Shown here in pieces: positions 35,432 through 47,089 of a stretch of 64,000 bases of DNA. Made by a program: the position numbers and the translations under genes. Below the pieces are notes generated by a model, which was not told where the DNA came from, did not search any database, and worked only from the letters and a program-made list of their open reading frames with translations. How positions within the stretch are numbered: position 1 is the stretch's first letter; each line of letters begins with the position of its first letter. Source of the DNA: Pomphorhynchus laevis (taxonomy: Eukaryota > Acanthocephala > Palaeacanthocephala > Echinorhynchida > Pomphorhynchidae); assembly GCA_012934845.2 (NCBI GenBank), contig WNNJ02003787.1:1-64000 (forward strand). Reading direction: 5' to 3'.

Positions 35432-38157
35432 AGCACATAAGTGTCTAGCTGATTTGGGATCTGAAGTGTGTCAGATTGCTAGAGATGATATTACTACTCG
35501 CACTGGTGTGAGTAAAAGTCATATTATATTTTATTGTAATGTTCGGAGCTTGTTACAGAAAGTCGATGAGCTAAAGTTTAGGATCGAGTCTGTTAATCCA
35601 ATTATAGTTGGTATTACAGAATCTTGGCTTAATTGTGATGTATCCGATGCTGAGGTATCCATCCCAGGCTATTCTTTGTTCCGTAGTGATCGGATAGGGG
35701 GTAGGGGTGGTGGCGTAGCTCTCTTTATGAGAGACGAAGTTAAGGTGCGTGTTTTGAGTAAGTCGTCTATTGATAGAGTTGAGAGTTTGTGGTGTCAGGT
35801 GAAGTTTGATAACAGCTCACCCATCATACTAGGTCTTGTGTATCGTGCTCCTAAGGCAATATCTAAGAAACTCATTGAAGAGATAGAGTTGTATACGCGA
35901 AGAGATTGTGATACTGTGATAATTGGGGATCTGAATATGCCAGATGTTGAATGGACTTCGAATACGGTTCTTCCTACTTGTGATAGTGAATCTTGTGACC
36001 TTATGGAGTGTTTTACTTATTGTGGTCTTGCTCAATTTGTTGATGTACATACTCGCTTTTCAAGTTGTAGTTCTTCCCTTCTTGATCTTTGCCTATCGAC
36101 AAACAGTCAATTAATCAGTAGTATCCAATATGATTCTCCTGTTGGTTTGTCTGATCACTGTGTAGTTAAAGTTTTGCTAAATATACAAATGAGGGTGTTT
36201 CATCATGCTCGGTACAAACGTCAGATTAAGGTCTTTCGGGCGAACTATGACGCTATTGCATCAAAGCTGCATAGAGTAAGTTGGCCTGATCCGGCTGTTG
36301 TCGGAGTTGACGAGGCCTGGAATCATTTTCGCGTGACGCTTTATTCTCTAATGGTAAAATTCTCACCTTTGAAGTCTAAGACTAGTCGGAAAAGCGCTCG
36401 TTGGTTTGATACTGAGCTGGCTACTGCGATGAAGGCTCGTGACTTCAGTTTCAAATGCTTTAAAGGTGGGTTTTGTAAATATGGTGTTTATAAGCAGGCG
36501 AGAAATTTCTTCAATTCTTTAAAACGACATAAGCGCTATTTATTTGAAAATGGTCTAGCTCATAGTTGTAGACATGATCCCAAAGCTCTCTTTCTATATG
36601 TGAATCGTAGTAGGAACGCTAATAAAACAATTTGCCAATATTTTGATAGCGTTATTGAAGACGATCTTGCTGAATTGTTCTCAAGGCATTTTTACTTGGA
36701 CAAAGAGACTACAAACGAGTATTCTGAACCTATCCAGAACAGTGAGACGATAAGAGGTGCTAGTGTTTCATATCCTAGTTTAGACATAGCTAATTTGATA
36801 ACTCCTGAGAAAGTCTTAGCTGAACTGCATCGTCTTAAAGAGACAAACTCCAAAGGTGTTGATTTGTTACCTTCGATATATCTTCGTCGAATAGCAGACT
36901 CAATATATACCACTTTGTAGCATATTTCGACAATCTATTATTGATACGACTCTTCCAAAAGATTGGAAACAATCGATTATTCACCCCATCTTCAAAAAGG
37001 GTGATAGATCTTCAGTATACAATTACACACCAGTAAGTATTACTTGCTTATGTTGTAGAATGTTAGAGCGAATTATACATGGTTATATGGTCAAGTTTTA
37101 TAGTGAGAATAATGTAATAGTTTCTGAGCAACATGGTTTCCGTAAGGGTTATTCGACAGTTACTAATCTACTCGCAGCCCATCTTGATTGGTCAGCTAAT
37201 AAAGCCGTATCAATTGCTACTGACATCATATTCTTCGATTTCTCTAAGGCATTTGACAGAGTAGACTATAGATTCCTCCTAAATAAACTAGAGCAAAGTA
37301 GCATTCCATTTTTGCTTGTTAGATGGATTGAATCGTTTTTAAGCAATCGTAGTTATTGTGTGCATGTAGATAATTTTTACTCTTCTTCGCGGCCATGTAA
37401 TATAGGGGTGCCTCAAGGTTTAGTATTGGGTTCATTGTTATTTAGTGTCTACATCAACGATATCCCGGAATTTATTGATTCTCGGATGCTTTTATATGCA
37501 GACGATTTGAAAATCTGGCGGGCAATTCGTTCACCCAATGATATAGTTAAACTGCAACGGGATATCGATGAAGTCGAAAATTGGGCTCTGCTCAATAGGT
37601 TGATTGTAAATATATCAAAATGCAAACATTTACGTGTTCGTGGCGGAAATGCTCAATCTTTAGTTAATTATAGCTTTCAAAGCAGTGATATAGAACGAGT
37701 GAACAAATATAAGGACTTGGGAGTGTGGATAAATAGTGATTTGAGTACCGTCACACATACTGAACATGCTTGTTCAAATGCGTTTGGGATAATCGGTCAA
37801 CTTCGACGCACTTTCATTGCACTCAATCAATTTGCCCTACGTCCGCTAATCTTTGCTCATGTGTTGAGCCGTCTTCTATATGCTGCGCCGTGTGTGTATC
37901 CCCAAAATTCAAAAGAACATATTAGTTCAGAGAGGGTACTTCATAGAGCTACCAAGCTAGCACCGCAACTGAAATTTTTGTCGTACCCTGATCGATTAAA
38001 AGCACTTAGACTTGAGACTGTCACGTGGACCCGCCGATACATCGATATGAGTATGGTCTGGCAAATTCTTAATGATTTGGATCATCCACTTCGAGATTGT
38101 CTTCATTTGCACTCATCCAATATCCTTCGAGGCCATGTCACGAGCTGTCTAATTTGA
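35328..38157 (+). pseudogene. LINE A2 ORF2 (APE endonuclease and reverse transcriptase)
   Basis: The first 530 codons (to 36920) are open. Endonuclease motifs are VGITESWLNCD, GGRGGGVALFM, IIGDLNMPDVEW and LSDHCVVKV. The reading shifts frame near 36910, and the reverse transcriptase continues to 38157 with SEQHGFRKGYS, FFDFSKAFDRVDY, GVPQGLVLGSLLF and LLYADDLKIW. The G to L/S changes around the PQG block differ from A1, A3 and A4. The ATG lies inside ORF1 in a different frame. The C-terminal end after 38157 has decayed. The enzyme would nick target DNA and prime cDNA synthesis there. Confidence 0.75.
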
Positions 38158-38439
38158 TCGGCGAGTTGTATCTCTGTGGAATAGGCTTGGATAGTCAACA
38201 GTGTGCAGTAGCAATATCAACGAATTCAAAAAGAAATTACGGATGGAAGATGCCATGGGGAAAGCTGCTTTTCCGTATTTGTGATACTTTTATTATTTTC
38301 TATTTTTTCTGCAGTGAACCAGCCAATTAAGCCATGCTTTTATGTGCTGTTGAAACATTAATAATAATAATTATATTTCCATAATTATTATAGAAATATC
38401 AGGGGAAAATTATAATTACTTTGTAAATTATATTTACAG

Positions 38440-39260
38440 CTATGAAATTCGTCAAAGTTATCGCATTGTTTCTTCTTTCTCTAGTATGCTGAACGAATAT
38501 AAGAATTATTTCGGCACACCACTTAGACAATATGGCACCTCAGAATACCGATCCAAAGGTGCCTCAATAAAAGTCAATAACATCATTCTCGACTTAGAGT
38601 CTGAAGATATCTTAGAGCTGAATAAAAATATCGAATTAGAGCATCAGATGTATAAAGTATAAAAAATTGGAAGAATACAATGCCAATTTCATTAGGTTCT
38701 ACAATCCATGAAAATGCATTACTACCAGTAAAGAAAACAATTTTTTATGGGGATAATACTATCTTTCGTTCACATATCCAGTTAGAAGTACACATATCCT
38801 GACTGTCAAAATCGTCATACATTGGGGACATTGTCAGTCATGCAGGAAAGCTCAACGCTGTCCCATATTCTGTCCAATTGTCATCTGGAACACCCTGCTT
38901 GGCCCCGGAAGTGAAAATGGTTAAAGATGTACACATACGGGTATTTAAAGACTGGACCCAAGAATGGCGCTTTTGCTAAGACATCTGCTTCCGTAAATTC
39001 ATCAAGCTACAGTATAGACGAGATTGTACGATGAATATAAGACAGACGAAAATAATGCATGCATGCATTAATCTAAAAATTCTGGGAATGATGTTTCAAA
39101 GCTCATCTCAGACTATCGGAACCAAAACATTAACAAAACGGTCTTTAATAATCGCCCTCTCCGAGATTAAGTTACAAAAAACACAGGTTGAACTAACAAG
39201 GGACATGATTATACTCGACTCTGTCATATCGGGAGGTAACCTTTTTTACTAAATATACTT
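38440..39260 (+). other. Degenerate coding remnant of unknown origin
   Basis: Open stretches of 40-75 codons (for example beginning YEIRQSYRIVSS near 38440 and LSKSSYIGDIVSHAG near 38802) have protein-like composition but match nothing I know. The feel is of an old integrated or mobile coding sequence, possibly of viral origin. It is broken several times. I assign no function. Confidence 0.25.
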
Positions 39261-39999
39261 CAGTGGAATTCGGGAAGTGTTTCGGCCATTTGTCTTCTAT
39301 ATGGTCGAGATACAAACGTTACTGCTTCAGGACATTACTCGATTTTTACCACAATCGATAACAACCCGCCATACTGCGGAGCGTTGTTAAGTGTATTCGT
39401 CCTACTTAATTATTCTGGTCCAGCCCTATCTTGTTTAGCTATAACACTGTAAGAACGGCAGGCGCATTAGTCTAGCAATATTTATATTCGACTAGGTAAG
39501 ATACATAAGAGTCGCCCCTCTTGAATAGAAGAGTTGGTCGTGGTTATGATACAACAAACAACAAACTCTCTTTATGCCATTTTACTGATTCATCAAAAGC
39601 AGTTACTTAAGTGGAGCAGGTTGTATTCGTAACTATAAATTTAGAGAGTTTTAGATTAGTCGATTTTCCAGCATAATTACGGAGCCAATCACTCACCGCA
39701 ACATATCACTTCTTGGTGTGACTTCGGGAGCAGTGACTTATCTATTACGAATATCCTGAACTCCTAGGGTTCATCATCAGGAATCTCCAAAACCAGTTCA
39801 CCAAACTCCACTCAAGTAGGTTAGCTTTTGACAGATAATCCGAGAAAGAAGATCGTAATCACAATGCTTCCAGCATCCCCTTCTGATATTTCTGGTATTA
39901 ACTTCAATCAAAGAATATTTTTACCAAAGAAAAACTGGTAACATGCCTAAAAATTGCGACCCATCGCGATTTAAAACTCCCTCGTCTTTATCGTAAAAT

Positions 40000-40585
40000 T
40001 CACAAACCAGTTGCCACACGATCTAACCATCAAATTCATCCTGCGCCGACGATAATACTCAGTGGATCATCATAGCGCAGGCAAAGAGCACTCAACATTT
40101 TAACTATCTGTTATACTTAGATTCTCTGTGAGGAATCTAGCTCGTCGTTGAAACATTGTACGAAAATTCCGCGAATTTGTAGACTTTTACCAGTCTGACA
40201 CTTTTAGAAATAGATTTCCAGAACAGGTCATTAAATTTGTGAAATGTAAGGATGTTATACTGCTCTATGCTTCAATCCTTAACATATGTCTGCAAACTAG
40301 TGTAGGAATATCGTCACGAACCAGTTGCCATACGATCTAACACTAATATCATCATGTACAAACGATATTACCCTGTTATAATCAGGGCGCATACACTGAT
40401 CACTAACGTTTTCAACATGCTATAATACTTGGATGGTCTATAAGGAATTCAGCTAGTCGCTGAAAAATTGTCAGAAACTTCTGAGAAGTTGTACAGTTCG
40501 TACCAGTCTGACACTTTACGAAATAGATTTCCATTGCAGGTTATTAATCTGTGAAATGTAAGGATGTTATACCGCTCAATGAAAG
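40000..40585 (+). repeat. Tandem duplication, two diverged units of about 300 bp
   Basis: The words CACAAACCAGTTGCCACACG and CACGAACCAGTTGCCATACG open the units at about 40006 and 40317. ACCAGTCTGACACTTT, GAAATAGATTTCCA and TGTGAAATGTAAGGATGTTA recur in the same order in both. Intervening blocks are diverged. No open frame spans it. Confidence 0.65.
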
Positions 40586-40610
40586 TAGATCATCAAATGG
40601 AAAAAAAATT

Positions 40611-40789
40611 TCCATTTAAAAAGCGTATGTTGGTTATCTGATACATCTTCTCCAGAGTTTGAAAGTCGTCTGTGTCAAAGTCAGGGGAATATTTGTTATT
40701 TTGACTGACGCTTGAATATGTTTTAAAGTAATTAAACCAAACGGGGAGAGATTATTATTGAAGTACTTTATGTACTCAGATGCGATGTC
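40611..40789 (-). repeat. Duplicate fragment F of the split host-like gene
   Basis: About 180 bp nearly identical to 46430-46610 in the same orientation. On the minus strand it reads DIASEYIKYFNNNLSP and then SVKITNIP, as does the other copy. It stops abruptly at both ends and lies next to tRNA-Ala. It is a partial duplicate, not an independent gene. Confidence 0.65.
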
Positions 40790-40827
40790 AAAAATATAAT
40801 ATTGACAAAAATAAAGCATTTTTAAAA

Positions 40828-40900
40828 TGGAGATGCCGGGCATCGATCCCGGTACTTCCCGCTTGCGAAGCGGACGCTCTACCATCTGAGCTACATCCCC
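40828..40900 (-). tRNA. trnA-CGC: tRNA-Ala (anticodon CGC)
   Basis: A 73-nt cloverleaf on the minus strand. The acceptor GGGGATG pairs with CATCTCC. The D-arm is GCTC...GAGC, the anticodon stem TCCGC/GCGGG closes the loop TTCGCAA (anticodon CGC), and the T-arm is CCGGG/CCCGG. The internal promoter boxes are intact (TAGCTCAGATGG and GGGATCGATGCCC). The CCA end is not encoded, and TTTTAAAAATG just downstream offers a Pol III termination run. It sits between duplicate fragment F and the fragment of the RLE element. Confidence 0.93.
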
Positions 40901-40904
40901 GGAA

Positions 40905-41214
40905 ATTTGGCAAAGTATATATATTTTATAAATATATAAACTATATTTTTAAAAATATAGTCAATATATATTGTATATATATTGTATTTCAAAAATATAT
41001 ATTATATTTTTAAATTTATAAAAATATATTATATTTTTATAATATTTTTTTAAATTTTAATATAATATTTATAAAAAAATTTTATAACAATATTTATTAG
41101 AATAATTTTACGAATGTGTAAGTTCCTTCAAATATGCCTTAATCGAGTGATTTTATAACATTTCTTTTAGTTTGGCGAATCATTGAATAGATTCGCTTGA
41201 CTGTTGAGGTTTCT
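40905..41214. other. Very AT-rich stretch
   Basis: Almost pure A/T to about 41100, with overlapping TATATAT and AAAATATA words. No gene. It separates tRNA-Ala from the RLE-element fragment. Confidence 0.5.
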
Positions 41215-42110
41215 TATGGATGCTCGTCAAATCGGCAAAGATACACATTTTGCGAGGATGAATGAAATGTTGCTTCTAAGGTGAGTGATGCATTCATGAT
41301 AGGGTGTATTGTGTTTAACCGTCTCTTGACGTGCGATCTGTCCTAATACTCTGTCTGCATTAAGACCTATGTTTCCTAGCACAGAAGACGTAATAGGGTG
41401 AAATCCGGAGCACTCAAATTTTGCCACTTGTTTAGCATATTTGGATCGTTTTCTATTCTCATGATAATTATGCGAATCAGTCATCCGTTGGGAATACGAT
41501 GAGACAAGCGGGTTATAAACACAAACGTCATTAAAGGACCGCTCCATCGTTGTTCCGAATAGATTATTGCATGCTATGTCTAGTCGACCCTATTTATCTG
41601 TAATTGTACTGATGTTTTTAAATAGCATTAAATTTGGCGCCGATAGCAGTGACGGCTCAATAACAACATTGACACACACATTACGAAGTGCTAACGTGAT
41701 CTTGTGTCGTATAAAAGGTATTTCACCAACTTGACATGAAAGTCCATGTCCAATGCTAAAGTTCTGTCTACAAATACATTTGGATGGGTTGTTTAGTGGT
41801 TCCCATCCATATCTTGATGATATCGCGTCTTGAAATTGTTGCTTCGATAAGTATCGACCAGTTTGTGTAACAGGAAAAGTGCTGAGCCATAACGAGGTTC
41901 CAGGATTATTAGTGATATGTGTTATATTCTCCTTTTATATTATTGTTAGTTCGTCAAATACCTGCATTTGCATTTCTCTCAATCGATTTCATCGCAATCG
42001 TTTTTTCCTTTATATTCAAGGCGATTTGGGATTGAATAATTTCCCATTGTGAGCAATCGACGTCGTTCATAATGAACACATTCGTAATAAAATTGGGTAT
42101 TCCTGTATTA
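41215..42110 (-). mobile_element. Fragment of an RLE-type LINE, C-terminal end
   Basis: Minus-strand remnant aligned to the last third of the two complete RLE elements at 54-61 kb. Readable blocks are RYGW-like KYGWEPL, a CCHC finger (CICRQNFSIGHGLSC), RLDIACNNLFGT, FNDVCVYNP and YHENRKRSKYAKQVAKFE, with LGNIG near the end. The order is the same as in the complete copies. The open frame 41227-41547 is the longest piece. It is frameshifted and 5'-truncated near 42110. Confidence 0.75.
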
Positions 42111-42344
42111 CAATTTTGTTATTGTAACAAAATTGTTACAATAATTTTTTTTAATAATAATTAATAATTAAATCTTATTATAGTAATAATTAATTATATT
42201 TAGATCATCTAAAATTCTTATTAATATCAAGAAATAAAATTGATAACTTGAAGTATAATTCATGACTAGAAATATAAGATATTTCTAGTAAAAATATTTC
42301 TTGAAATATAATTAATAACTTGAGAGATAAAATAATTTTCATTT

Positions 42345-42459
42345 TCATTTTGGCTTTATTCGGTCGTTAAAAAAGCAATAACTAGTCAGTCTACGAAAAT
42401 TTTTGACATTAAATGGATCAAGTGGGTCAAATGGATTATCATTAAATAGATTATAAGTG
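42345..42459 (-). pseudogene. Downstream part of a host-like gene split by LINE A3
   Basis: On the minus strand an open frame reads NLFNDNPFDPLDPFNVKNF, continues RRLTSYCFFNDRIKPK and ends at a TGA at 42345-42347. It lies directly against the 5' end of LINE A3, and the other side of the LINE (46351-46944) is open on the same strand, so both may be one interrupted gene. The frames do not join exactly when the LINE and its target duplication are removed, so this may be a pseudogene or an exon boundary. The family is not recognised. Confidence 0.3.
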
Positions 42460-42483
42460 AAAATCTAAGCTTTTGGCCCAGAA

Positions 42484-43269
42484 GTGGGCCAAAACGTTCA
42501 GCACGATAATACTTCAAATGCCGAACTTCAAATGCTGTCATCCTTTCAGGACAAAGAAAAATCGGTCATTCATGTTGAACAAACTACACCAGCTGTAAAC
42601 AAAGGAAGGGTATGGCGCAACACTCTATTGCAACCTACACGAAACGCTGGATCGACATACCATCAATTGGGTGAAATCAGAGGTAGCGATTCGAGTGGGG
42701 CCATCGATAGAAAACAGAAGGCCAAAAATAAGAATAAATCAGGAAATTATTTACCTTCAAATGGTCAGAGCATTTCTTTGGACAACGCTCCTTCTACAAA
42801 CTACCGTTCGCATCCAGATAGGTCTTGCAATATCCTATTTAGTGGTATCGCTGAATCAAAGGCCAGTAACTCACAAACACGTATGAATGATGATGTGTCC
42901 AGCCTCCGTACTGTGTTCTGTCAGTTACTCTTAGAAGGTGATGAGAAGCTAGCTTCTACTCTGAAGGTTACAAAGTTGTTTCGACTTGGAAAAAAGGTGG
43001 TAGAGAAACCAAGATTGTTGAAAGTTGTATTATCTTCCGCAAAACATGCAGACCTTTTGCTCAAACGTGGTTTTCGACTTAAAGATTATCCACATCGTAT
43101 TCTTAAGGATCTGAGTCTCGAAGATCGTTTAAAGTTGAAAGAAGCAAAAACAGTATTACGAAACCGGCTATCTGAAGGTGAAACGAACTTATGCATACGA
43201 AATTTTCAGGTTGTCAGGTGGCACCCAGTAGTTCGTTGGAATCCCATAACGATCAACAGCGTCACTTAG
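42484..43269 (+). CDS. LINE A3 ORF1, 5'-truncated
   Basis: An open frame of 261 codons with no genomic ATG at its start. It begins as GTG because the element is truncated. The C-terminal half carries the family block: ILFSGIAESKASNSQTRMND, LKVTKLFRLGKKV, KPRLLKVVL, ILKDLSLEDRLKLKEAK and TNLCIRNFQVVRWHPVVRW. The first 90 residues are a polar linker. The protein family packages element RNA. It overlaps ORF2 by 79 nt in another frame. Confidence 0.65.
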   Translation: MGQNVQHDNTSNAELQMLSSFQDKEKSVIHVEQTTPAVNKGRVWRNTLLQPTRNAGSTYHQLGEIRGSDSSGAIDRKQKAKNKNKSGNYLPSNGQSISLDNAPSTNYRSHPDRSCNILFSGIAESKASNSQTRMNDDVSSLRTVFCQLLLEGDEKLASTLKVTKLFRLGKKVVEKPRLLKVVLSSAKHADLLLKRGFRLKDYPHRILKDLSLEDRLKLKEAKTVLRNRLSEGETNLCIRNFQVVRWHPVVRWNPITINSVT

Positions 43270-46230
43270 CAGTATCCAGTTTGAATTTTGCTAGTTCGTC
43301 TGGAAAAGGTAGTTTCAACAGTCATTCATCGCAACTCTTCAATAGTGTTAGTTTCAATTCTGATCTGGGACACTTAGTTTCATTCAACAAATTATTCACC
43401 GTTCCTAGTAATCCCTTACCACAACCCACACGCTATTTATCGATTGGGTATTCTAATCTTCGTAGTTTGCCTGCTCAAATAGTGGAGTTGAAGTATCACA
43501 TGCTTTCTCATTCGTATGACATTTTCTGCGTTGCTGAATCCTGGTTGCATCAATATATTGTCGATACCACTGTGAACATTCCTGGATTTCGCCTTATACG
43601 AAGCGACAGGATATCAGGTAGGCGAGGTGGCGGTGTCGCCGCGTATGTCAGAGAAAATTTCCTCATATCTGAGGTGTTGAATATTTGTGACCCTTGTGGG
43701 TCGTTTGAGACTCTATGCTTCCGTATTGATCACTCAGCGACCAGTATGAATTTTTGCGTCGTGTATCGATCTCCGTCAGTAATTGCAGACACTGATCAAC
43801 TAAAACTTATTTTACAATCGGTATGTTCCTCCCCTCACTTTATTCTTTTGGGCGATTTTAATCTTCCACGATCTAGATGGTCAGACTATGTCTTTTCTGA
43901 TGGTAGTTTCACGGAAAGGGAAATATCTGAGTTTCTTGCTGAGGAACTCATGCTGATTCAGCATGTACAAGAACCAACTTGCTTAACTTCAAGATCGGAT
44001 TCGGTACTTGATCTGGTGTTTTCCAGATATGTAGGAGACATAATCAAAGTTGATCATCTCCCTCCTTTAGGAAGTAGTGACCACTGCTTGCTCTCCTTGA
44101 CGGCTGTCCCTTATTCCAGATTCTGTCCACCTTGTTCAAAAACTTACAAACGTCATTGGTCGAAAGTGAGAAGAGAAGATGTTTTGAGAGTTTACAACCA
44201 ATTCCCGTGTACTTTTATGAACACGGACAAGCTATCATTGAATATGATCACTGATTACCTACATAAATTATCTGATATTCTTGCCCCTATGCGCGAATCC
44301 TCTTATGCTGCTAAGTCACCTGCATGGATAGATTCCAACGTCAGACAACTAATAAGTTCAAGAAATTGTTTATGGAAGCTTCAGCGTTCTGACTCTAGTT
44401 TCTCTGCCAGATATAAATATGTTCGAAATCTTTGTACTAGAGTGAAAGCAACAAAACGATGTGCATTCGAATCGTCTATCGCTAATAATGTAACACGAAA
44501 TCCAAAACTATTATGGGCCTATGTTCGTCGCAACAGAACCCTTAATACAGAAATCAAGTATGTCCTTAATGCGGAGGGATGTATGATAACTTCTCAGAGT
44601 GGTATTGTGGAATGCCTTGCTACGTCTTTTTCGATACCGACAAATAATTCACAAAGAGCTTCTATCACTTCGCATGGTGTAGCATTAAAGCAATCTTCGC
44701 GTTTTCTTCCAGTAACGATTAGTGAGATTGTAAGTCAGCTTGATCAGCTTGACCCATTTAGCTCTACTGGCCCTGATGACATTTCTCCGTTTCTCTTGAA
44801 GAATTTATCTAGATATTTGGCTCCTTCCCTTCTTGCTATTTTTGAGAACAGTTTGACCAGTGGATGTGTTCCTGAAGTCTGGAAAACTGCCATCGTAGTT
44901 CCGATCCCAAAGAAAACCATTGCAACGGCTTGTACTGACTATAGACCAATCAGCCTGACTAGTTCTCTATGCAAAGTGCTAGAAAAGTTGATCGCCACCC
45001 GGATCAGGCATCACTTGAGGGAACTCGGAATAATGTCGTCTTCTCAGCACGGTTTCCTCCCTGGTCGTTCCTGCTTAACAAACTTATTGACTTCACGCGA
45101 AATGTGGGTTGAGGCGGTCAGTCGCGGCCAATCAATTAATGTGGTATTCATTGACTTTTCAAGAGCATTCGATCGGGTGCCGCATGAGAGCTTGGTAGCA
45201 TTACTATTTAACTACGGCATTCCTGTAATGTTGTGTAATTGGATTCAAGATTTCCTACGTAATCGTTTCTTTAGGGTGAGAGTTGGCACCCATCTTTCCA
45301 CTTCCAGACGCGTTTACTGTGGTGTTCCGCAAGGTACCGTACTAGGACCTCTGCTGTTTATTGTGTTCCTTAACGATTTGTTGCTGCGGATTCAGAGTCC
45401 CTGTCTTGCTTTTGCTGACGACCTCAAAATATGGTCTGTAGATGATATTGATCCGCTTGGCATTTCCCTGCAGGAAGACCTTAATGAAATATACCAATGG
45501 AGTGAGGCTACTGGTATGAAGATCAATGTTGACAAATGCGGCCACATGAAATTAGGAAGGCGTTGCGATGACCGTCGTTTTCGCCTCGGAACTTCAATTC
45601 TTAATGTCGTCATGGAGTATAGGGATCTGGGTGTCATGGTGCATAGGACATTGAAATCCCGATCAAATACAGAGTTTGCCCTATAGCAAGGCTTTGCGAG
45701 CTATGTACTGCGTCAAAAATGCATTTAATCGTATTAATCCATACGTCTTCAAACGGCTTTACTGCGCTCTTGTTCGCCCGCATATAGAGTACTGCGTGCA
45801 AGCAGTTTTTCCATACACTAAGAAAGAGTTCAATAGACTAGAGTCAATCCTTCGTAGAGGTTCTCGAATGTGTATGGATGGATCATATTCATATCGTGAG
45901 CGGCTTGAATTTCTAAAGATACCATCTTTGGGTCAGAGGCTATATTACCTAGACCTTGTTGCATTATGGCGAATGGTTAATGGGATAGATGGTTTTCCCT
46001 CGTGCTATGTTAAAGTTTGTTCTCAGACGCATCGTGGCCACCCGTTGAAACTATTTAAGTTTCCCCACGGTAAAGTAGTGAGTTTGGCTAGGCTCTCACA
46101 TCGAGCATTAAACGCCTGGAACACGTTGCCAGGAGAAATAGCATGTACCAAGGACTTATCTCAATTTAAAGTTCAACTTCGTCAGTGGATTAACGATCAT
46201 GGCATTCCGAATGTATACAATATTATGTAA
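43191..46230 (+). pseudogene. LINE A3 ORF2 (endonuclease and reverse transcriptase), one frameshift
   Basis: Open for 831 codons from an ATG that lies inside ORF1. The endonuclease has FCVAESWLHQ, RRGGGVAAYV, LLGDFNLPRSRW and GSSDHCLL. The reverse transcriptase has DYRPISLTSSLCKVLEKL, SSQHGFLPGRS, FIDFSRAFDRVPHES, GVPQGTVLGPLLF and LAFADDLKIW. At 45675-45686 the frame shifts by one base, and the last 184 codons (YSKALRAMYCVKNAF, LVRPHIEYCVQAVFP, ALNAWNTLPGEI) continue to 46230. Apart from this the enzyme looks complete, so the insertion is young. Confidence 0.8.
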
Positions 46231-46350
46231 CCGCTATTAACTTTTTTTCTTCTTTTCTTTTCTTTTTTATTTCCTATGTGATCAGTTGAAACAGCCATTT
46301 GGCTATAACTTGTAATTTAAATATTATTATTTACTAATAATAATAAAGTG

Positions 46351-46944
46351 GATTACAGCTGAATCTTGAGATACACAGGGCGTTTTTTCCAACGAGGTGG
46401 AGCAGAATGCAGTCGGCAAGGGAATTTTTTTTCCGTTTAAAAAGCGTATGTTGGTTATCTGATACATCTTCTCCAGAGTTTGAAAGTCGTCTGTGTCAAA
46501 GTCAGGGGGAATATTTGTTATTTTGACTGACGATGAATATGTTTAAAAGTAATTAAACCAAACGGGGAGAGATTATTATTGAAGTACTTTATGTACTCAG
46601 ATGCGATGTCTGATGAGGTAAACGATAATCTTACCTCGGCTTCGTAAAATTTAATCGAGTTGAATACAACAATATTCTTGTATGTATCGGTGAATCTTCG
46701 AAACAGGCAGATAAACATTTTTTCTCTCCATGGGAGACGAAAATTTGATGGTAATTAAGTTATGAAATTTCTTTACTTGTGGAAGTTCCATCAGTTCAAT
46801 TTGCGAGTTAGAAAATAAAGAAATACTTACCTCACTTCCTTGAATAGAGGAAATACCTGGTTGTGACGAATAATTCGTTGAGAAGTTATTAAATGACATT
46901 GAAATATTCTTGCTTTCTTTGCAATTTTTTACTGGAAAATGCAA
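46351..46944 (-). pseudogene. Host-like coding remnant split by LINE A3, upstream part
   Basis: Minus-strand open pieces read SFNNFSTNYSSQPGISS, KFSSPMERKNVYLPV, FYEAEVRLSFTSSDIASEY, VKITNIPPDFDTDDFQTLEK and TSLEKTPCVSQDSAVIH in order. Two overlapping frames are open near 46650-46718, and a possible 25-bp intron (GTAAGATTATCG...TCATCAG) lies at about 46610-46635, so the exon structure is unresolved. Part of it is duplicated at 40611-40789. The alternating hydrophobic pattern is loosely RRM-like, but I do not claim a family. LINE A3 sits at its downstream end. Confidence 0.35.
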
Positions 46945-47089
46945 AATGAGTGCCTGCTGAAGATGCTACATCCTAAGAATCTTGCCGATTCTTAGAATAC
47001 ACAAAATGTATTCATAATTTTTCATTCAAATTGCGCAATTTAGAAGTAAACAGAATGTTTCAAATTCCGCCCAACGTCTTAAATTGTCT

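Larger units (their letters stand above)
34250..38370 (+). mobile_element. CR1-like LINE A2, with complete ORF1 start
   Basis: The only A-family copy that keeps the N-terminal zinc finger of ORF1 behind an ATG, so it is probably close to full length. The 5' limit is uncertain (somewhere in 34.0-34.28 kb) and the 3' end is near an AATAATAATAATTATA tail at 38352-38370. ORF1 has two in-frame stops, and ORF2 has one frameshift in the reverse transcriptase and decay at the C-terminus. Confidence 0.8.
38371..40600. other. Unassigned region with coding-like remnants
   Basis: About 2.2 kb not explained by the repeat families of the window. Its first part (38440-39260) has open stretches with ordinary amino-acid composition. 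The last part (40000-40585) is a tandem duplication. Between them I recognise nothing. Confidence 0.35.
42460..46345 (+). mobile_element. CR1-like LINE A3, nearly intact
   Basis: ORF1 and ORF2 are both long, with a single visible frameshift in ORF2. The ends are marked by AAGTG before the element (42455-42459) and after it (46346-46350), a plausible target duplication. The 3' tail is ATTATTATTTACTAATAATAATAA, preceded by a hairpin near 46293 (AGCC, ATTT, GGCT). It is 5'-truncated inside ORF1, since the zinc finger is absent. Confidence 0.8.

Noticed and set aside
46608-46636. A 25-bp intron as evidence for a lineage with tiny introns
   Set aside because: The GT-AG fit is attractive, but the segment is also open without splicing and the gene itself is uncertain. 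One case cannot support a lineage claim.
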